DNA from: a bacterium
GTDB lineage: Bacteria; Hinthialibacterota; Hinthialibacteria; OLB16
Direction of reading: 5' to 3'
Assembly: GCA_022072055.1 (NCBI GenBank)
Contig: JAJVIK010000008.1
Location: 104,111-141,979, forward strand
Length of the DNA stretch: 37,869 nt
The translations under genes were made by a program, and so were the position numbers. Positions within the stretch are counted from its first letter, which is position 1, and each line of letters starts with the position of its first letter. The notes below the pieces were generated by a model. It saw only the letters and a program-made list of their open reading frames with translations, made no database searches and was not told the DNA's origin. Positions 15,136-23,706 of the stretch are shown here, one piece after another.

Positions 15136-16028
15136 AGGTGAAAGCCTATGTGGAGCTGGCGCGTCCGTTCACCTTACTCGCCCCTTCCGTCGGGTTTCTG
15201 AGCGGGGGCGTGGTGGCCTGGATGGCGCGTCGCCCGGAGGGGTTGTCCGGCGCGGCGGCCACCCTGGAGGTGCTCCTGGGGGCCCTGGCGGCGGCCTGCC
15301 TGAACGCCGCCTCGAACGCCATCAACCAGATCTATGACCTGGAAATCGACCGGATCAACAAGCCGAAGCGGCCTCTGCCCTCGGGGGCGCTGAGTCTCGG
15401 CGAAGCCTGGGTTTTCACGGTCGTCGCGTATGTTTTCACTTTCGCCCTGGCGGCCTTGGTGAACCTCGATTTCCTTGGGATTGTGGCGGTCACCACCTTC
15501 ATCACCTACGCCTACTCCGGGCCCCCATTTCGGACCAAGCGGTTCGGCATCCTCGCCAATGTCACCATCGCCATCCCGCGCGGGTGTCTGTTGGTGGTTG
15601 CGGGGTGGTCGGCGGTGGCCTCACCGGCTGATCTTGAGCCTTGGTTGCTCGGGACTGTCATGGGACTTTACATTCTGGGGGCGGCAACCACCAAGGACTT
15701 CTCCGATATGGAAGGTGACCAAAAGTACGGCTGCATCACCTTGCCGATCCGCTATGGGATTCGCGCCAGCGCTTGGATGATCGCCCCCTTCTTTGTGCTC
15801 CCCTTCCTCGTGCTCGCCGCGCTAGCGGGTATGGGTCGTCTTTCAGGCAACCCTCTGTTCTTGATCGGTCTTGGCTTGGCGCTTTCAGCCTGGGGGGCGT
15901 TTATTGCCTACTTGATCCTGCGTCGCCCGGAGGACCTTGCGGTCGAGGCGAATCATGTTTCCTGGAAGCACATGTACCTCTTGATGCTGGTGGCTCAGAT
16001 GGGCATGGCGATTGCGTATTTGCTCTGA
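15132..16028 (+). CDS. UbiA-family prenyltransferase
   Basis: A 298-residue membrane prenyltransferase with about eight to nine helices. The first Mg-diphosphate motif is NQIYDLEID (Asn65, Asp69, Asp73), followed by RINKPKRPLPSG; the second is KDFSDMEGD (Asp189, Asp192, Asp196). These bind the prenyl diphosphate. The family includes enzymes for quinones, heme O, chlorophyll and archaeal-type ether lipids (DGGGP synthase); the pattern here fits the broad quinone/DGGGP-like group, but the acceptor cannot be fixed from sequence. The ATG overlaps the LpxH-like stop by four bases. A hairpin at 16044-16064 follows the stop. Confidence 0.85.
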   Translation: MKVKAYVELARPFTLLAPSVGFLSGGVVAWMARRPEGLSGAAATLEVLLGALAAACLNAASNAINQIYDLEIDRINKPKRPLPSGALSLGEAWVFTVVAYVFTFALAALVNLDFLGIVAVTTFITYAYSGPPFRTKRFGILANVTIAIPRGCLLVVAGWSAVASPADLEPWLLGTVMGLYILGAATTKDFSDMEGDQKYGCITLPIRYGIRASAWMIAPFFVLPFLVLAALAGMGRLSGNPLFLIGLGLALSAWGAFIAYLILRRPEDLAVEANHVSWKHMYLLMLVAQMGMAIAYLL

Positions 16029-16043
16029 CGAGAAATGAATAAG

Positions 16044-16064
16044 ATCGGGCGGCAAACGTCCGAT
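16044..16064 (+). terminator. Possible terminator hairpin after the UbiA-like gene
   Basis: ATCGGGCG and CGTCCGAT pair over 8 positions (one G-U) around a GCAAA loop, 15 bases after the stop. The tail is AAGACAGAAA, with no U-run, so termination would be weak or factor-dependent. Confidence 0.3.
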
Positions 16065-16158
16065 AAGACAGAAACGCCACGAAATGCGCGGCGAGGTCTT
16101 TCAGGCGAAAGGCGTCGCTAGGAAGTTGACAAAAGCGTGGTAAACGGCAAGAAGGGAG

Positions 16159-16187
16159 TTGAACGCAGGGTCGGAACACGCTATGCT
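16159..16187 (+). promoter_or_regulatory. Sigma70 promoter of the pseudopilin gene
   Basis: TTGAAC (16159-16164) and TATGCT (16182-16187) are separated by exactly 17 bases. Transcription would begin near 16194, leaving a leader of ~92 bases. An alternative TTGACA at 16126-16131 has no good -10 partner. Confidence 0.55.
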
Positions 16188-16240
16188 TCAGCTGAGAGAG
16201 TCTGAATGGCTCTCCATAAACAAGCGAGGTCCCGGCCCGT

Positions 16241-16268
16241 GGACAGGGCGGCAACAGCCGCATTGTCC
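16241..16268 (+). promoter_or_regulatory. Hairpin in the pseudopilin leader
   Basis: GGACA-gg-GCGGC-AACA-GCCGC-at-TGTCC folds into a stem with a symmetric 2x2 internal loop (16241-16268). It ends three bases before the ribosome site GGGAGGAG, so it could affect translation or RNA stability. Confidence 0.4.
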
Positions 16269-16285
16269 GGCGGGAGGAGAAGACG

Positions 16286-16879
16286 ATGAGGCGGAATGAA
16301 CGCGGTCTCACGTTGATTGAAGTGTTGGTGATCCTGCTGGTCATCATGACCTTGGCGGTGATCGCCATCCCTCCGCTTATGAATGCTCGCACGCGCGCCG
16401 AGATCGCCCGGACTCAACAGGACCTTCAGGTGGTCGAATCCGCGGTGGAGTGGTTTTACATGGACAACAAGACATACCCGGAGAGCACCCCTCCCACCGC
16501 CCTTTCCAATCCAGGGGTGTGGAACAGGCGCGGATTGCTGCGCTTGATGGAGCCGGTGCGGTATCTCGACAATCTCCCCTCGGATCGTTTCCAGAACACC
16601 TCGTTGTTCGGTTCGTCGGACTTGTTGTACGAGTTCGGTTCAGGCGGGAACCGCGTGGTGAACGGCTACCGGATCGAGGCCTGGATGTTGGCCTCGCGCG
16701 GACCGGATGGGTTGCCCGACACCCGACACATCGACACCTTCCCCATGGGCACCGTGGCGCGGGAATACAGCCCCACGAACGGTCTGCGCTCCGAGGGGGA
16801 CATCCTGCGCTATGGCGGCCACTACACCGAGGGGAACTGGTTCCTCAACGGCCGCCGCATCTCCGCGGGAAACCAGTAA
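16286..16879 (+). CDS. Type II secretion/type IV pilus-like pseudopilin
   Basis: A 197-residue pseudopilin. The N-terminus MRRNERGLTLIEVLVILLVI is a prepilin leader with cleavage predicted after Gly7; Glu12 is the invariant Glu5 of the mature protein. The hydrophobic helix continues to ~residue 30. The helical stem (ARTQQDLQVVESAVEWFYMDNKTYPE) is standard, and the C-terminal part has the family-type LASRGPDGLPDTRHIDTFPMGT. The ATG follows GGGAGGAG at 8 bases. No GspE, GspF or PilD gene is nearby, so it is an orphan that depends on machinery elsewhere, or one of the expanded stand-alone pseudopilins of such genomes. The region after ~150 (YSPTNGLRSEGDILRYGGHY) is not typical of GspG. Confidence 0.85.
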   Translation: MRRNERGLTLIEVLVILLVIMTLAVIAIPPLMNARTRAEIARTQQDLQVVESAVEWFYMDNKTYPESTPPTALSNPGVWNRRGLLRLMEPVRYLDNLPSDRFQNTSLFGSSDLLYEFGSGGNRVVNGYRIEAWMLASRGPDGLPDTRHIDTFPMGTVAREYSPTNGLRSEGDILRYGGHYTEGNWFLNGRRISAGNQ

Positions 16880-16945
16880 GACCTGAAGCTTTTCCACACC
16901 CTTCGCTCGGGATCCGCGCCTTCTCCCACGCTTTCGTTACACCCC

Positions 16946-16973
16946 TTGCTCAAGGTCGTTTATGCCGTAGACT
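16946..16973 (+). promoter_or_regulatory. Possible promoter of the YugP-like gene
   Basis: TTGCTC (16946-16951) and TAGACT (16968-16973) lie 16 bases apart, 38 bases upstream of the ATG. Matches are moderate. Confidence 0.35.
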
Positions 16974-17010
16974 CAATGGAAACAACCTAAGGGGTTGGGA
17001 GGTTTGAGGT

Positions 17011-17736
17011 ATGTTCTTCTTCGATTCGCTATCGCTCACCGTGTTCGTGGTCTCCCTGATTCTGTCGGGAGGCGCGCAGCTTTTGGTTTCGCGCGCATAC
17101 CGGAAGTATCGGGAGGTTCCGGCCTCTTCGGGCCTAACCGGCGCTCAGGCCGCCGAGCGCATGCTGCGCGCCAACGGAGTCGCGGGGATCGGGATCGAGC
17201 CGGTGGATGGGATGCTCTCCGACCATTACGACCCGACCCACAAAGTCCTGCGTCTCTCTCCGGATGTGTACGCGGGGAGGAGCCTCGCGGCCCTCGGCAT
17301 CGCCTGTCACGAGGCGGGGCACGCCCTCCAGCACGCCCGCGGCTACACCCCGCTTTTTCTTCGGACCGCGATGGTTCCGGTGGCCGCGTTCGGAACCAAC
17401 ATGGGATACTTCTTCATGCTGATCGGGCTGATGCTCGGCGCGGCGAGTGGAGTTCCCGGCATCGGACGCACCATCGCCATGATCGGATTCGGAACCTTCC
17501 TGGTGGCGGTCCTTTTTTCGATCGTCACTTTGCCCGTGGAGTTTGACGCTTCCCGGCGAGCCAAGCGGCAGCTGGTGGAACTCGGCTTCCTTTCGGGACC
17601 CGGTGAGACCAGCGGAGTCGCGTCGGTGTTGAACGCCGCCGCCCTCACCTATGTCGCCGCCGCGATCACTTCCTTGCTCCTGCTCGTGGAATGGGCGATC
17701 CGGCTGGGGCTTCTGGGCGGGCGCAGCGAAGAATGA
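17011..17736 (+). CDS. YugP-family membrane zinc metallopeptidase
   Basis: A 241-residue protein of the YugP/Zn_peptidase_2 (PF04298) family. It begins with a membrane helix (residues 1-25), followed by EPVDGMLSDHYDPTHKVLRLS, the conserved family block. The HExxH site is HEAGHALQH (His100, Glu101, His104), and the family's LPVEFDASRRAK block (~174-185) carries the likely third ligand. Further helices lie at ~120-170 and ~210-235. Members are thought to act on membrane proteins; the substrate is not established. The ribosome site GGGAGG lies about 8 bases before the ATG. The stop overlaps the next gene by four bases (ATGA), which ties it to a PstS-like binding protein. Confidence 0.85.
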   Translation: MFFFDSLSLTVFVVSLILSGGAQLLVSRAYRKYREVPASSGLTGAQAAERMLRANGVAGIGIEPVDGMLSDHYDPTHKVLRLSPDVYAGRSLAALGIACHEAGHALQHARGYTPLFLRTAMVPVAAFGTNMGYFFMLIGLMLGAASGVPGIGRTIAMIGFGTFLVAVLFSIVTLPVEFDASRRAKRQLVELGFLSGPGETSGVASVLNAAALTYVAAAITSLLLLVEWAIRLGLLGGRSEE

Positions 17737-18623
17737 TGGCCGGGAATCGATCCCGGACCTCCTTCGTTTCCGCGGGACTCCTTCTCGCCGCGAGCCTTTC
17801 CGCTTTCCCATCCGTGGCGGCGCCTGTGCGCGTGGCGGCTGTCGCGCCTTTCCAAGAGCTCGCTCAAGCCTGGGGACAGGCCGCCTCCATTCAGGTCAAA
17901 GTTCAACCCTTTGAGCTCAGCCAGGCGATTCGCCAGGTGGCCGGTCGGAAATTCGATTTCGCCCTTGTTCCCGGCCCGCTCCTTCCCGGCCATCGGGCCT
18001 TCCTGGAAGCGAGTCCGGCCAAACGAGTCGTATCGGTCGAGGTGGGGTGGGAAACCCTCGCTCCGATTGTCCATCCGGGAAACCCGATCAAGTCTCTCCC
18101 GGAGCAGATGGCGCGCGACCTGATCGCCTCGGAGAGCTGCGTGAATGGCGCGGAGCTCCCGCGCGACTGGGGCGCCCTCCTCGATGAACCCTCCATGAAG
18201 GGGCGTAGGGTGGAGGCGCTGCTCCCGCCGGATAAATCCCCCGCCGGAAAAGCGCTCAAGACTCTGGTCCTTCCGAATTGCGCGGTCCGAACCGGGGCCC
18301 AAAGGGTGAGCAGCGACGCCGCTATCGAGCGCGCGGTGGCGAAAAATCCCCTCGCCTTGGGATGGGTCCACCGGCTGAGGTATATCGGCCAAGCGCGGGT
18401 GTTGCCGATTGTCGCGAGGGGAAATGTCGAGGCGGCGACCGCCAACCCGGAAGCCTTGGCCAGGGGATGGTATCCCTTTGGAAGAAAGGTTCTGCTTGTG
18501 ACGAATGAGGAGCCCGCGCCCGATGGCGACGCGGGGAGATACTTGAGGTTTGTCCGCTCCGAGGCGGGTCAACGCGAGGTGCGGCGTTTGGGCTTCACCC
18601 CCGTTTGGCTGCGCGCTCAGTAA
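17733..18623 (+). CDS. PstS-like periplasmic substrate-binding protein, divergent
   Basis: A 296-residue exported protein starting at the ATG in the ATGA overlap with the YugP-like gene; a second ATG follows directly at 17736. The signal peptide is RTSFVSAGLLLAASLSAFPSVAA. The body looks like a type 2 periplasmic binding protein of the PstS/phosphate group: an AVAPFQELAQAWGQ opening like the family's lobe-1 helix, WETLAPIVHPGNPIKSLPEQMARDLI like the PstS block, SPAGKALKTLVL, and a final RYLRFVRSEAGQREVRRLGF. It lacks the usual GSS/TG phosphate-binding opening, so the ligand may differ. No permease or ATPase follows. It may sense rather than transport. Confidence 0.6.
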   Translation: MMAGNRSRTSFVSAGLLLAASLSAFPSVAAPVRVAAVAPFQELAQAWGQAASIQVKVQPFELSQAIRQVAGRKFDFALVPGPLLPGHRAFLEASPAKRVVSVEVGWETLAPIVHPGNPIKSLPEQMARDLIASESCVNGAELPRDWGALLDEPSMKGRRVEALLPPDKSPAGKALKTLVLPNCAVRTGAQRVSSDAAIERAVAKNPLALGWVHRLRYIGQARVLPIVARGNVEAATANPEALARGWYPFGRKVLLVTNEEPAPDGDAGRYLRFVRSEAGQREVRRLGFTPVWLRAQ

Positions 18624-18630
18624 GGCGGAT

Positions 18631-19542
18631 CTAAGCGGTCAGCGCCTCCAGAAAAAGTCGCGCCCTCTTCGCCTCCGCGAGCAGCTCGGGGAGTCCGCCG
18701 GGCTTGAGACACTCGACAATCAGCGGTCCGCCGTTGAACCCCCCGGCTTTGAGCTGCTTGAGAACCCCCGCGAAATCGACCTTCCCATCACCGGGGGTGA
18801 CATCCACCACCTTCGGGTGGATGTAGTCTTTCACGCTCATGCCGACCACCAAGCCGTTCACCACGGCGGCATCCCGAACCGGGTCGAGGACTCCATCCGA
18901 GTAATACAGGATGTTGCCTGGGTCATACCAGATCCGGAACTGGTCTCGTCCGACCTTCTCGATCAGTTCGCGACATTGCGGGCCGGTGGCGTTCAGGCCG
19001 CCGTGCGGTTTCACACTGATCCCGATCCCGCGTTCGACCGCATGGTCGCAACTTCGCGCCACGGCCTGGTAGTAGGCTTCCTGCAACGCCGAGTCGCCGG
19101 TTCCGCCAAGCATCAGGTTCGGGACCTTTGCCGCCGCGCAGTTGTCGATCAGGCGCTTCAGTCCCTCGACCCCCTTTTCAAGCGACTCCGCAACCGGAAA
19201 GTCCCCGCCGTAGGCCGAGGCCGGGATCAGTCCGCGCGCCTCGCACTCCTCCCCAATCCGAAGCGCCTCCGCCTCCGTGGTGGCGGTGGAAATGACCAAG
19301 CCGTTCGTCGAGCGCGTGGTCATCAATCCCGCATACTTGAAGCCTGCCTCAGCGATGGCGTCCAGCGCCACGCGGTAATCGTGCGCGCCCCAAGGGCGTG
19401 TGTAACAGCCGATCCGCCAAGCGCTTGTTCCCTCTCTCGGCTCGGCGGCGGAGCTCAAACCCGGGGCCAGCAGCCCCGCCGCGCCCGCCAATGCCGCTTC
19501 CCCGAGGAACCTTCTCCGGGTTTGATTCTGCTTGAGGTCCAT
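18631..19542 (-). CDS. Tat-exported sugar phosphate isomerase/epimerase-like TIM barrel
   Basis: A 303-residue protein of the xylose isomerase-like (AP_endonuc_2) superfamily. The ATG at 19542 is chosen because AAGGTGA precedes it and a twin-arginine signal follows (TRRRFLGEAALAGAAGLL). The barrel begins at IGCYTRPW, has YAGLMTTRSTNG, and shows the typical metal-ligand strands: SVKPHGG (His), RIWYDPGN (Asp) and GPLIVECLKPG (Glu). Family members rearrange or epimerise sugars, often keto-sugars released by secreted glycosidases. It is the last gene of the minus-strand carbohydrate cluster and ends 7 bases from the convergent PstS-like gene. The substrate is not known. Confidence 0.75.
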   Translation of the reverse strand: MDLKQNQTRRRFLGEAALAGAAGLLAPGLSSAAEPREGTSAWRIGCYTRPWGAHDYRVALDAIAEAGFKYAGLMTTRSTNGLVISTATTEAEALRIGEECEARGLIPASAYGGDFPVAESLEKGVEGLKRLIDNCAAAKVPNLMLGGTGDSALQEAYYQAVARSCDHAVERGIGISVKPHGGLNATGPQCRELIEKVGRDQFRIWYDPGNILYYSDGVLDPVRDAAVVNGLVVGMSVKDYIHPKVVDVTPGDGKVDFAGVLKQLKAGGFNGGPLIVECLKPGGLPELLAEAKRARLFLEALTA

Positions 19543-19613
19543 GAGTTCACCTTTTTCCGCGACGGGCGGGGAATGTTCGCGGTTAATTGATCCGATCCAC
19601 GCCCCCGGGCGCT

Positions 19614-20288
19614 TCACTGGCTTGCCAAACGTTCGAGCCGGAGGTCATCAAACAGGATTCTCTTGCCCGAGAAGGGCGTGCCCCAGATCGAGGGGCGCCC
19701 GCTCGGGGGTTGTTTCGCGTCCTGGATGGAAACCATCCAATCCTTCGGCTCTTCCTGTCCCTCGACCCAGGCTTTCCCGGAGAGGGTCCAATCGGTCTCG
19801 CCGCTCTTCCGGGCCTCCAGCTTAAGATGGGTCCAGGAGCCGGACTGCCACTTGTACTCCGCGCTCCCGCGAACCTCGCCTCCGCGCAGGATCTCCAACG
19901 CGCGCTTGGCCGGAGAGACCTGGAGTTTGAACCCGCTCACCCCAAAAAGCCCCACCGCGAAGGTCGGGAAGGTCCGGCGCACATTCTCGCTCTTGAACCT
20001 GGCCGAAATCACCTGCCCCTCCCGCGCGCTTTTCGCGAACAAGAGCCCATAATCCTCCAACGGCTCCCCCGGGAGCTCCAGGACCTTGTTACCCTCCTCC
20101 TCGATGACCCTGAACTCGCCTTGGAGAATCAGGAACTCCTTGGGCGGCTTACCGGTCGCGAGCGCCTCGAAGTCATTCCGGTAGCCGGTGTCGGCTGGGG
20201 CGGCCTCTCCCTCGGCGGCGTTGGCCGGGGGCGCAAGCCCCCAAAGAAGGATTCCGACCATCAGGATGTTCGCTGAAAACCGTTTCAT
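19614..20288 (-). CDS. Secreted LamG/DUF1080-like beta-sandwich protein
   Basis: A 224-residue exported protein. The signal peptide is MKRFSANILMVGILLWGLAPPANA; the ATG follows GGAGG at 4 bases. The rest is a concanavalin-A-like sandwich of the 3-keto-disaccharide hydrolase (DUF1080)/LamG kind: RNDFEALATGKPPKEFLILQ, GEFRVIEEEGNKVLELPG, GQVISARFKSENVRR, WTHLKLEARKSG and ILFDDLRLERL as the closing strand. It may bind or cleave a glycan. It starts 16 bases after the FtsX-type permease stop, so it is in the same operon. Confidence 0.6.
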   Translation of the reverse strand: MKRFSANILMVGILLWGLAPPANAAEGEAAPADTGYRNDFEALATGKPPKEFLILQGEFRVIEEEGNKVLELPGEPLEDYGLLFAKSAREGQVISARFKSENVRRTFPTFAVGLFGVSGFKLQVSPAKRALEILRGGEVRGSAEYKWQSGSWTHLKLEARKSGETDWTLSGKAWVEGQEEPKDWMVSIQDAKQPPSGRPSIWGTPFSGKRILFDDLRLERLASQ

Positions 20289-20304
20289 GATTCCTCCAGT
20301 CCCT

Positions 20305-23300
20305 TCATTCGTTCCTCAGAGCATCCAGAATCGGGCCACAGAGAGCCATTCCAGCGGCAAGCCGAATCCAGATCATACCACTCCCGACAATCGCGACGAG
20401 GGTCACGGCCAGCGACAGTGCCGGGAACTCCACGCCGGGGGATATGAGATGCGGGAGGACGGACGCGAGGCCCGCCAGCGATCCGCAGCCCAATCCAAGA
20501 ATCAGCAGCATCCGGTGCTCCGCCAGGACCAGCCGCAAGACCTTTCGCTCAGAGAACCCGGCGGCGCGCAGAAGCGCGAGTTCCGCGCGACGCTCCAGCG
20601 CATTGCGCAGGACCACAATCCCCAGTCCCACGCTCCCCAGGATCAGCCCAAGCCCCCCCAGAACCTGGAAGATCGAAAGGTAAGCGTTCTCGACCGCGTT
20701 GAAGGCCGCGAGTCTCTCCTCGGCTGGAATCAGGTCGAGTCCCAGGTCGGACAGCGACCGGGAGAGGGTCTGCCCGATCTGCGCGATCTTCTCCCGGGGG
20801 GCGTCGATCAGCGCCATCCGATATCCGCTCTCGGAGGGGAAGCCGCGAAGGAGGTTCTCCTCGGAGATCAGGATGCTTCCCTGGAGGATGCTGTTCGCGA
20901 GGGTTCCCACAAAGCGAACCCGGAAAGGCTCTCCTTTCTCATCCGAATAGGTCAAGGTGTCCCCCAGCGAGGCATGCAGCGCCCACTGCAGGGTGGCCTT
21001 GTCCACCACCGCCGGGATGGTCCCATCCGCAAGCGGGCGATTCAGGAGCGCCCAGGGGGAGTCGCCCTCGACCGGTGAGAGGGTGCTCGCGAAGGTGAAC
21101 GCGCCTCGCTTGGCGAGCTCTGAGGGATCAATCCCAAGCAGGGTGGGAGCAGCCGCGCGATTGAGGTTCAGGCAGCTGGCATCCTCCCCCTGGTGAACTC
21201 GGATGGGCGCCACCGCGACCCCCGGCAAATCGGCCTTGGAGAGGCCGTATTGGTTCAGCCCTTCCTCGGTGTTGAGATCATGGAGCAGTGGGAAGGTGGA
21301 TTCGCCCAGGAAGGTGAAGCCGCCTGTGCCCGAGTTCCTCTGGTCGGCATCCCACGCGGCATCCCGGCGATTGGCCCCGACCGCGATGACCAGGAAGCAG
21401 CCGCACGCCAGCAAGGCCACGCACGCCAGGCTGCGCCCACGACGCCGCGAGAGATTCCCAACCCAAAGTCGAGTGAACGACAACGCCCCTCCCGTCCCTC
21501 CCATTTCCCACCGCGCGAGTAGCGCGCGTACCAGGAAGAGACCCGCGAGCAAGACCAGGAAGCCGACTCCGAAAAAGGTCTCCGCCGCGCGCGCGGCATC
21601 CGCGAGATCGGTTGAAAGGGAAAGCCCAAGCGCCGCCGCCAGCAAGACCAAGCCCAGCGCGAGGCTTCGCAGGGAGCTGCCGCCCCCGGACGCCGACATC
21701 TCCGGGAGGAGGTCCACCGAGCGGGCGAGAAGCTCCCGCGCGGGCCTTCGAGCCTGGCGTCGCGTGGCCAACGCAATGGCGGCAAGCGCCATCCCGGCTC
21801 CAAGCGTCCCTCCGAGGACCAAGCCGGCGGGACTTGCATGGAAGCTGAGCTCCAGCCCCGAACCGATCGCGCCCCGCCACAGCGTGGATAGCCCGATCAG
21901 CACACCCTTGGTATAGGCAAACGCAAGCGCCACACCGCACAGGCTCCCAAGAAGCGCGAGCGCGGCGCCTTCCAGGACCAGCAACCGCGCCAGAAGCCTC
22001 CTGGGAAACCCCATCGCCGCGAGCGCGCCGATTTCGCCCCCGCGCTGCTCGACCCCGAACACATTGAGCAGTCCCACCAGCAGCAACGCGGAGAGAATCA
22101 GGAAGAAGCTGAAACCCAGGAAGAGCGGGCCGAAGTCCATCGCGTTCGCGCGCGCGGTCTGACTGCCCGCGCGCACATCCCGAAACTGAAGGCTCAGCGC
22201 GCGCGGCTCAAGACGCGAAAGCAGGCTGGATTCCAAGGTCGCGCGCGGATTGGTGTCCGCCGGGAAACGGATCGCGGTCAGGTTTCCAAACCGGTTGGTC
22301 CACATCTCTTGCGCGGCGGCAAGGGCGACAAAGGCCTTCGGAGCCCCGCGATAATTGTCCCAGTAATCCTCATCCTTGGTTCGGATCCGGTCGAGCTCGA
22401 TGGTGAAGCCCGGTTCCCAGTCGCGGCAGTTCTCGGCCTTCGAGAGCCCCGGGTAATCCGGCATCAGCTGGGGGTCGATCCACTCCCCCTCCATCGGAAC
22501 AAGGGCGCGGACGCGAAAGGAGCGGGTCTTCTCGATCAGCTTGCGCATCGGGCCGAGGACATAGTAAGCGAGCTCAATCGAGTCTCCGACCTTGGCCCCG
22601 AGGTCCTCGGCCAGCCACGCGTTGATCAGAATCTCATCCTCGCCGAGGGTGAGGTTCTCGCCCGAAATCGATCGGATCCGGTCGAGTCCGGTGACCATGG
22701 AGTAGGGGGTCGCCTTTTCTCCGAGACGAAGCGAGTTGACAAAGTAGGTGAAGACACGCGAGGCGCCGGTTCCGGACTGAAGCACGGCCTCCGCCGCTCC
22801 CGGGTCCAGGAAGATGCGCGATGTCCGGAACTCCCTTTCGTGGGTGACCGGGGCTTCCCGCAGCTCCAGGGAGGCGTCCGCAAGGTCCCAGGTCTCCCGC
22901 AGCGCCTTGTAGGCCGCCTCCACATTGACCTTTCCAGCGCTGCTCGCGCCCACCAGGAGCAGGTTGGCCCCGCCGGGGTGATCGACACGGGTCTGGAGAT
23001 CTTGGAGTGGCAGGAAAAGATTGAGGGGAGGAATCTGATGGGCTTCGAGGCTGAACGGGCCGAGACTCGAATCCGAGACGATCGCGGAGACCTCGACACG
23101 CCACGCCGTGGTCGAATCCTCCTCGGTGGCGAGTGGGGCATCCAGGGGGAGCTCATCGGGTTTCTCCACGCGGATCACGATTTCATCGCCAACGGAGGCG
23201 CCGAGGTGTTTGGCGAGACGGCGGTTCAGCGCCACCCCCTTGGAAAGGTCCGCGCCCTCGGGCGGCTTTTCGACGCTGAGATCCCAGAATCGGCTGTCCA

Positions 23301-23631
23301 CCCCCAGAACTCGCACTCGATTGGCCCGCGCGCTGGAGTCTCCCTCGGAGACCGAACCGGTCAGGACAAGCAGGGGAACCACCGGGGCGCGGAGCGCCTC
23401 GGCAAGTTCCTCCGCCAGCGCGGCGCGGAAGAAGCGATCCTGCCCCACGAGCGCGAGTTCGGTCTTTCCCAAGCGTTGTTCGGCGGCGCGCCGTAAGGTC
23501 TCATCCAGGCAGTCGCCAACCAGGAGCGCGCCCGTGAGCACCGCCGTTCCCACCACAACACCCAGAAAGACCCCCAGGTGGGAGCGCCAATGGAAAACGA
23601 GGCCGCGGAGGATCAGGTCAAAACGGCGCAT
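20305..23631 (-). CDS. Large FtsX/MacB-type ABC permease, no ATPase partner in view
   Basis: A 1108-residue permease of the LolC/MacB-FtsX class. The N-terminal helix (HLGVFLGVVVGTAVLTGALLVGD) is followed by a long periplasmic MacB_PCD-like region (~45-500). The first FtsX domain has three to four helices at ~505-650 (FFLILSALLLVGLLNVFGVEQRGGEIGALAAMGFPRR), and a second copy sits at the C-terminus (~985-1100, GIVVLRNALERRAELALLRAAGFSERKVL). The two copies make it a complete double permease. Such proteins need a MacB/LolD-type ATPase, and none is adjacent. They move lipoproteins, peptides or toxins, or transmit force across the envelope. Its place inside a carbohydrate-enzyme cluster is unusual. 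Confidence 0.75.
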   Translation of the reverse strand: MRRFDLILRGLVFHWRSHLGVFLGVVVGTAVLTGALLVGDCLDETLRRAAEQRLGKTELALVGQDRFFRAALAEELAEALRAPVVPLLVLTGSVSEGDSSARANRVRVLGVDSRFWDLSVEKPPEGADLSKGVALNRRLAKHLGASVGDEIVIRVEKPDELPLDAPLATEEDSTTAWRVEVSAIVSDSSLGPFSLEAHQIPPLNLFLPLQDLQTRVDHPGGANLLLVGASSAGKVNVEAAYKALRETWDLADASLELREAPVTHEREFRTSRIFLDPGAAEAVLQSGTGASRVFTYFVNSLRLGEKATPYSMVTGLDRIRSISGENLTLGEDEILINAWLAEDLGAKVGDSIELAYYVLGPMRKLIEKTRSFRVRALVPMEGEWIDPQLMPDYPGLSKAENCRDWEPGFTIELDRIRTKDEDYWDNYRGAPKAFVALAAAQEMWTNRFGNLTAIRFPADTNPRATLESSLLSRLEPRALSLQFRDVRAGSQTARANAMDFGPLFLGFSFFLILSALLLVGLLNVFGVEQRGGEIGALAAMGFPRRLLARLLVLEGAALALLGSLCGVALAFAYTKGVLIGLSTLWRGAIGSGLELSFHASPAGLVLGGTLGAGMALAAIALATRRQARRPARELLARSVDLLPEMSASGGGSSLRSLALGLVLLAAALGLSLSTDLADAARAAETFFGVGFLVLLAGLFLVRALLARWEMGGTGGALSFTRLWVGNLSRRRGRSLACVALLACGCFLVIAVGANRRDAAWDADQRNSGTGGFTFLGESTFPLLHDLNTEEGLNQYGLSKADLPGVAVAPIRVHQGEDASCLNLNRAAAPTLLGIDPSELAKRGAFTFASTLSPVEGDSPWALLNRPLADGTIPAVVDKATLQWALHASLGDTLTYSDEKGEPFRVRFVGTLANSILQGSILISEENLLRGFPSESGYRMALIDAPREKIAQIGQTLSRSLSDLGLDLIPAEERLAAFNAVENAYLSIFQVLGGLGLILGSVGLGIVVLRNALERRAELALLRAAGFSERKVLRLVLAEHRMLLILGLGCGSLAGLASVLPHLISPGVEFPALSLAVTLVAIVGSGMIWIRLAAGMALCGPILDALRNE

Positions 23632-23706
23632 GCTGACAGGGATTCCTCGAATTGATTGTGGGAGAAAGGGGGGCCTGGTTCAACATTTCCCCGGATATGC
23701 CAAGCC

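Noticed and set aside
16035-16121. A 28-codon basic frame after the UbiA-like gene (ATG AAT AAG start)
   Set aside because: Weak ribosome site, and it contains the hairpin that follows the stop; composition is not protein-like.
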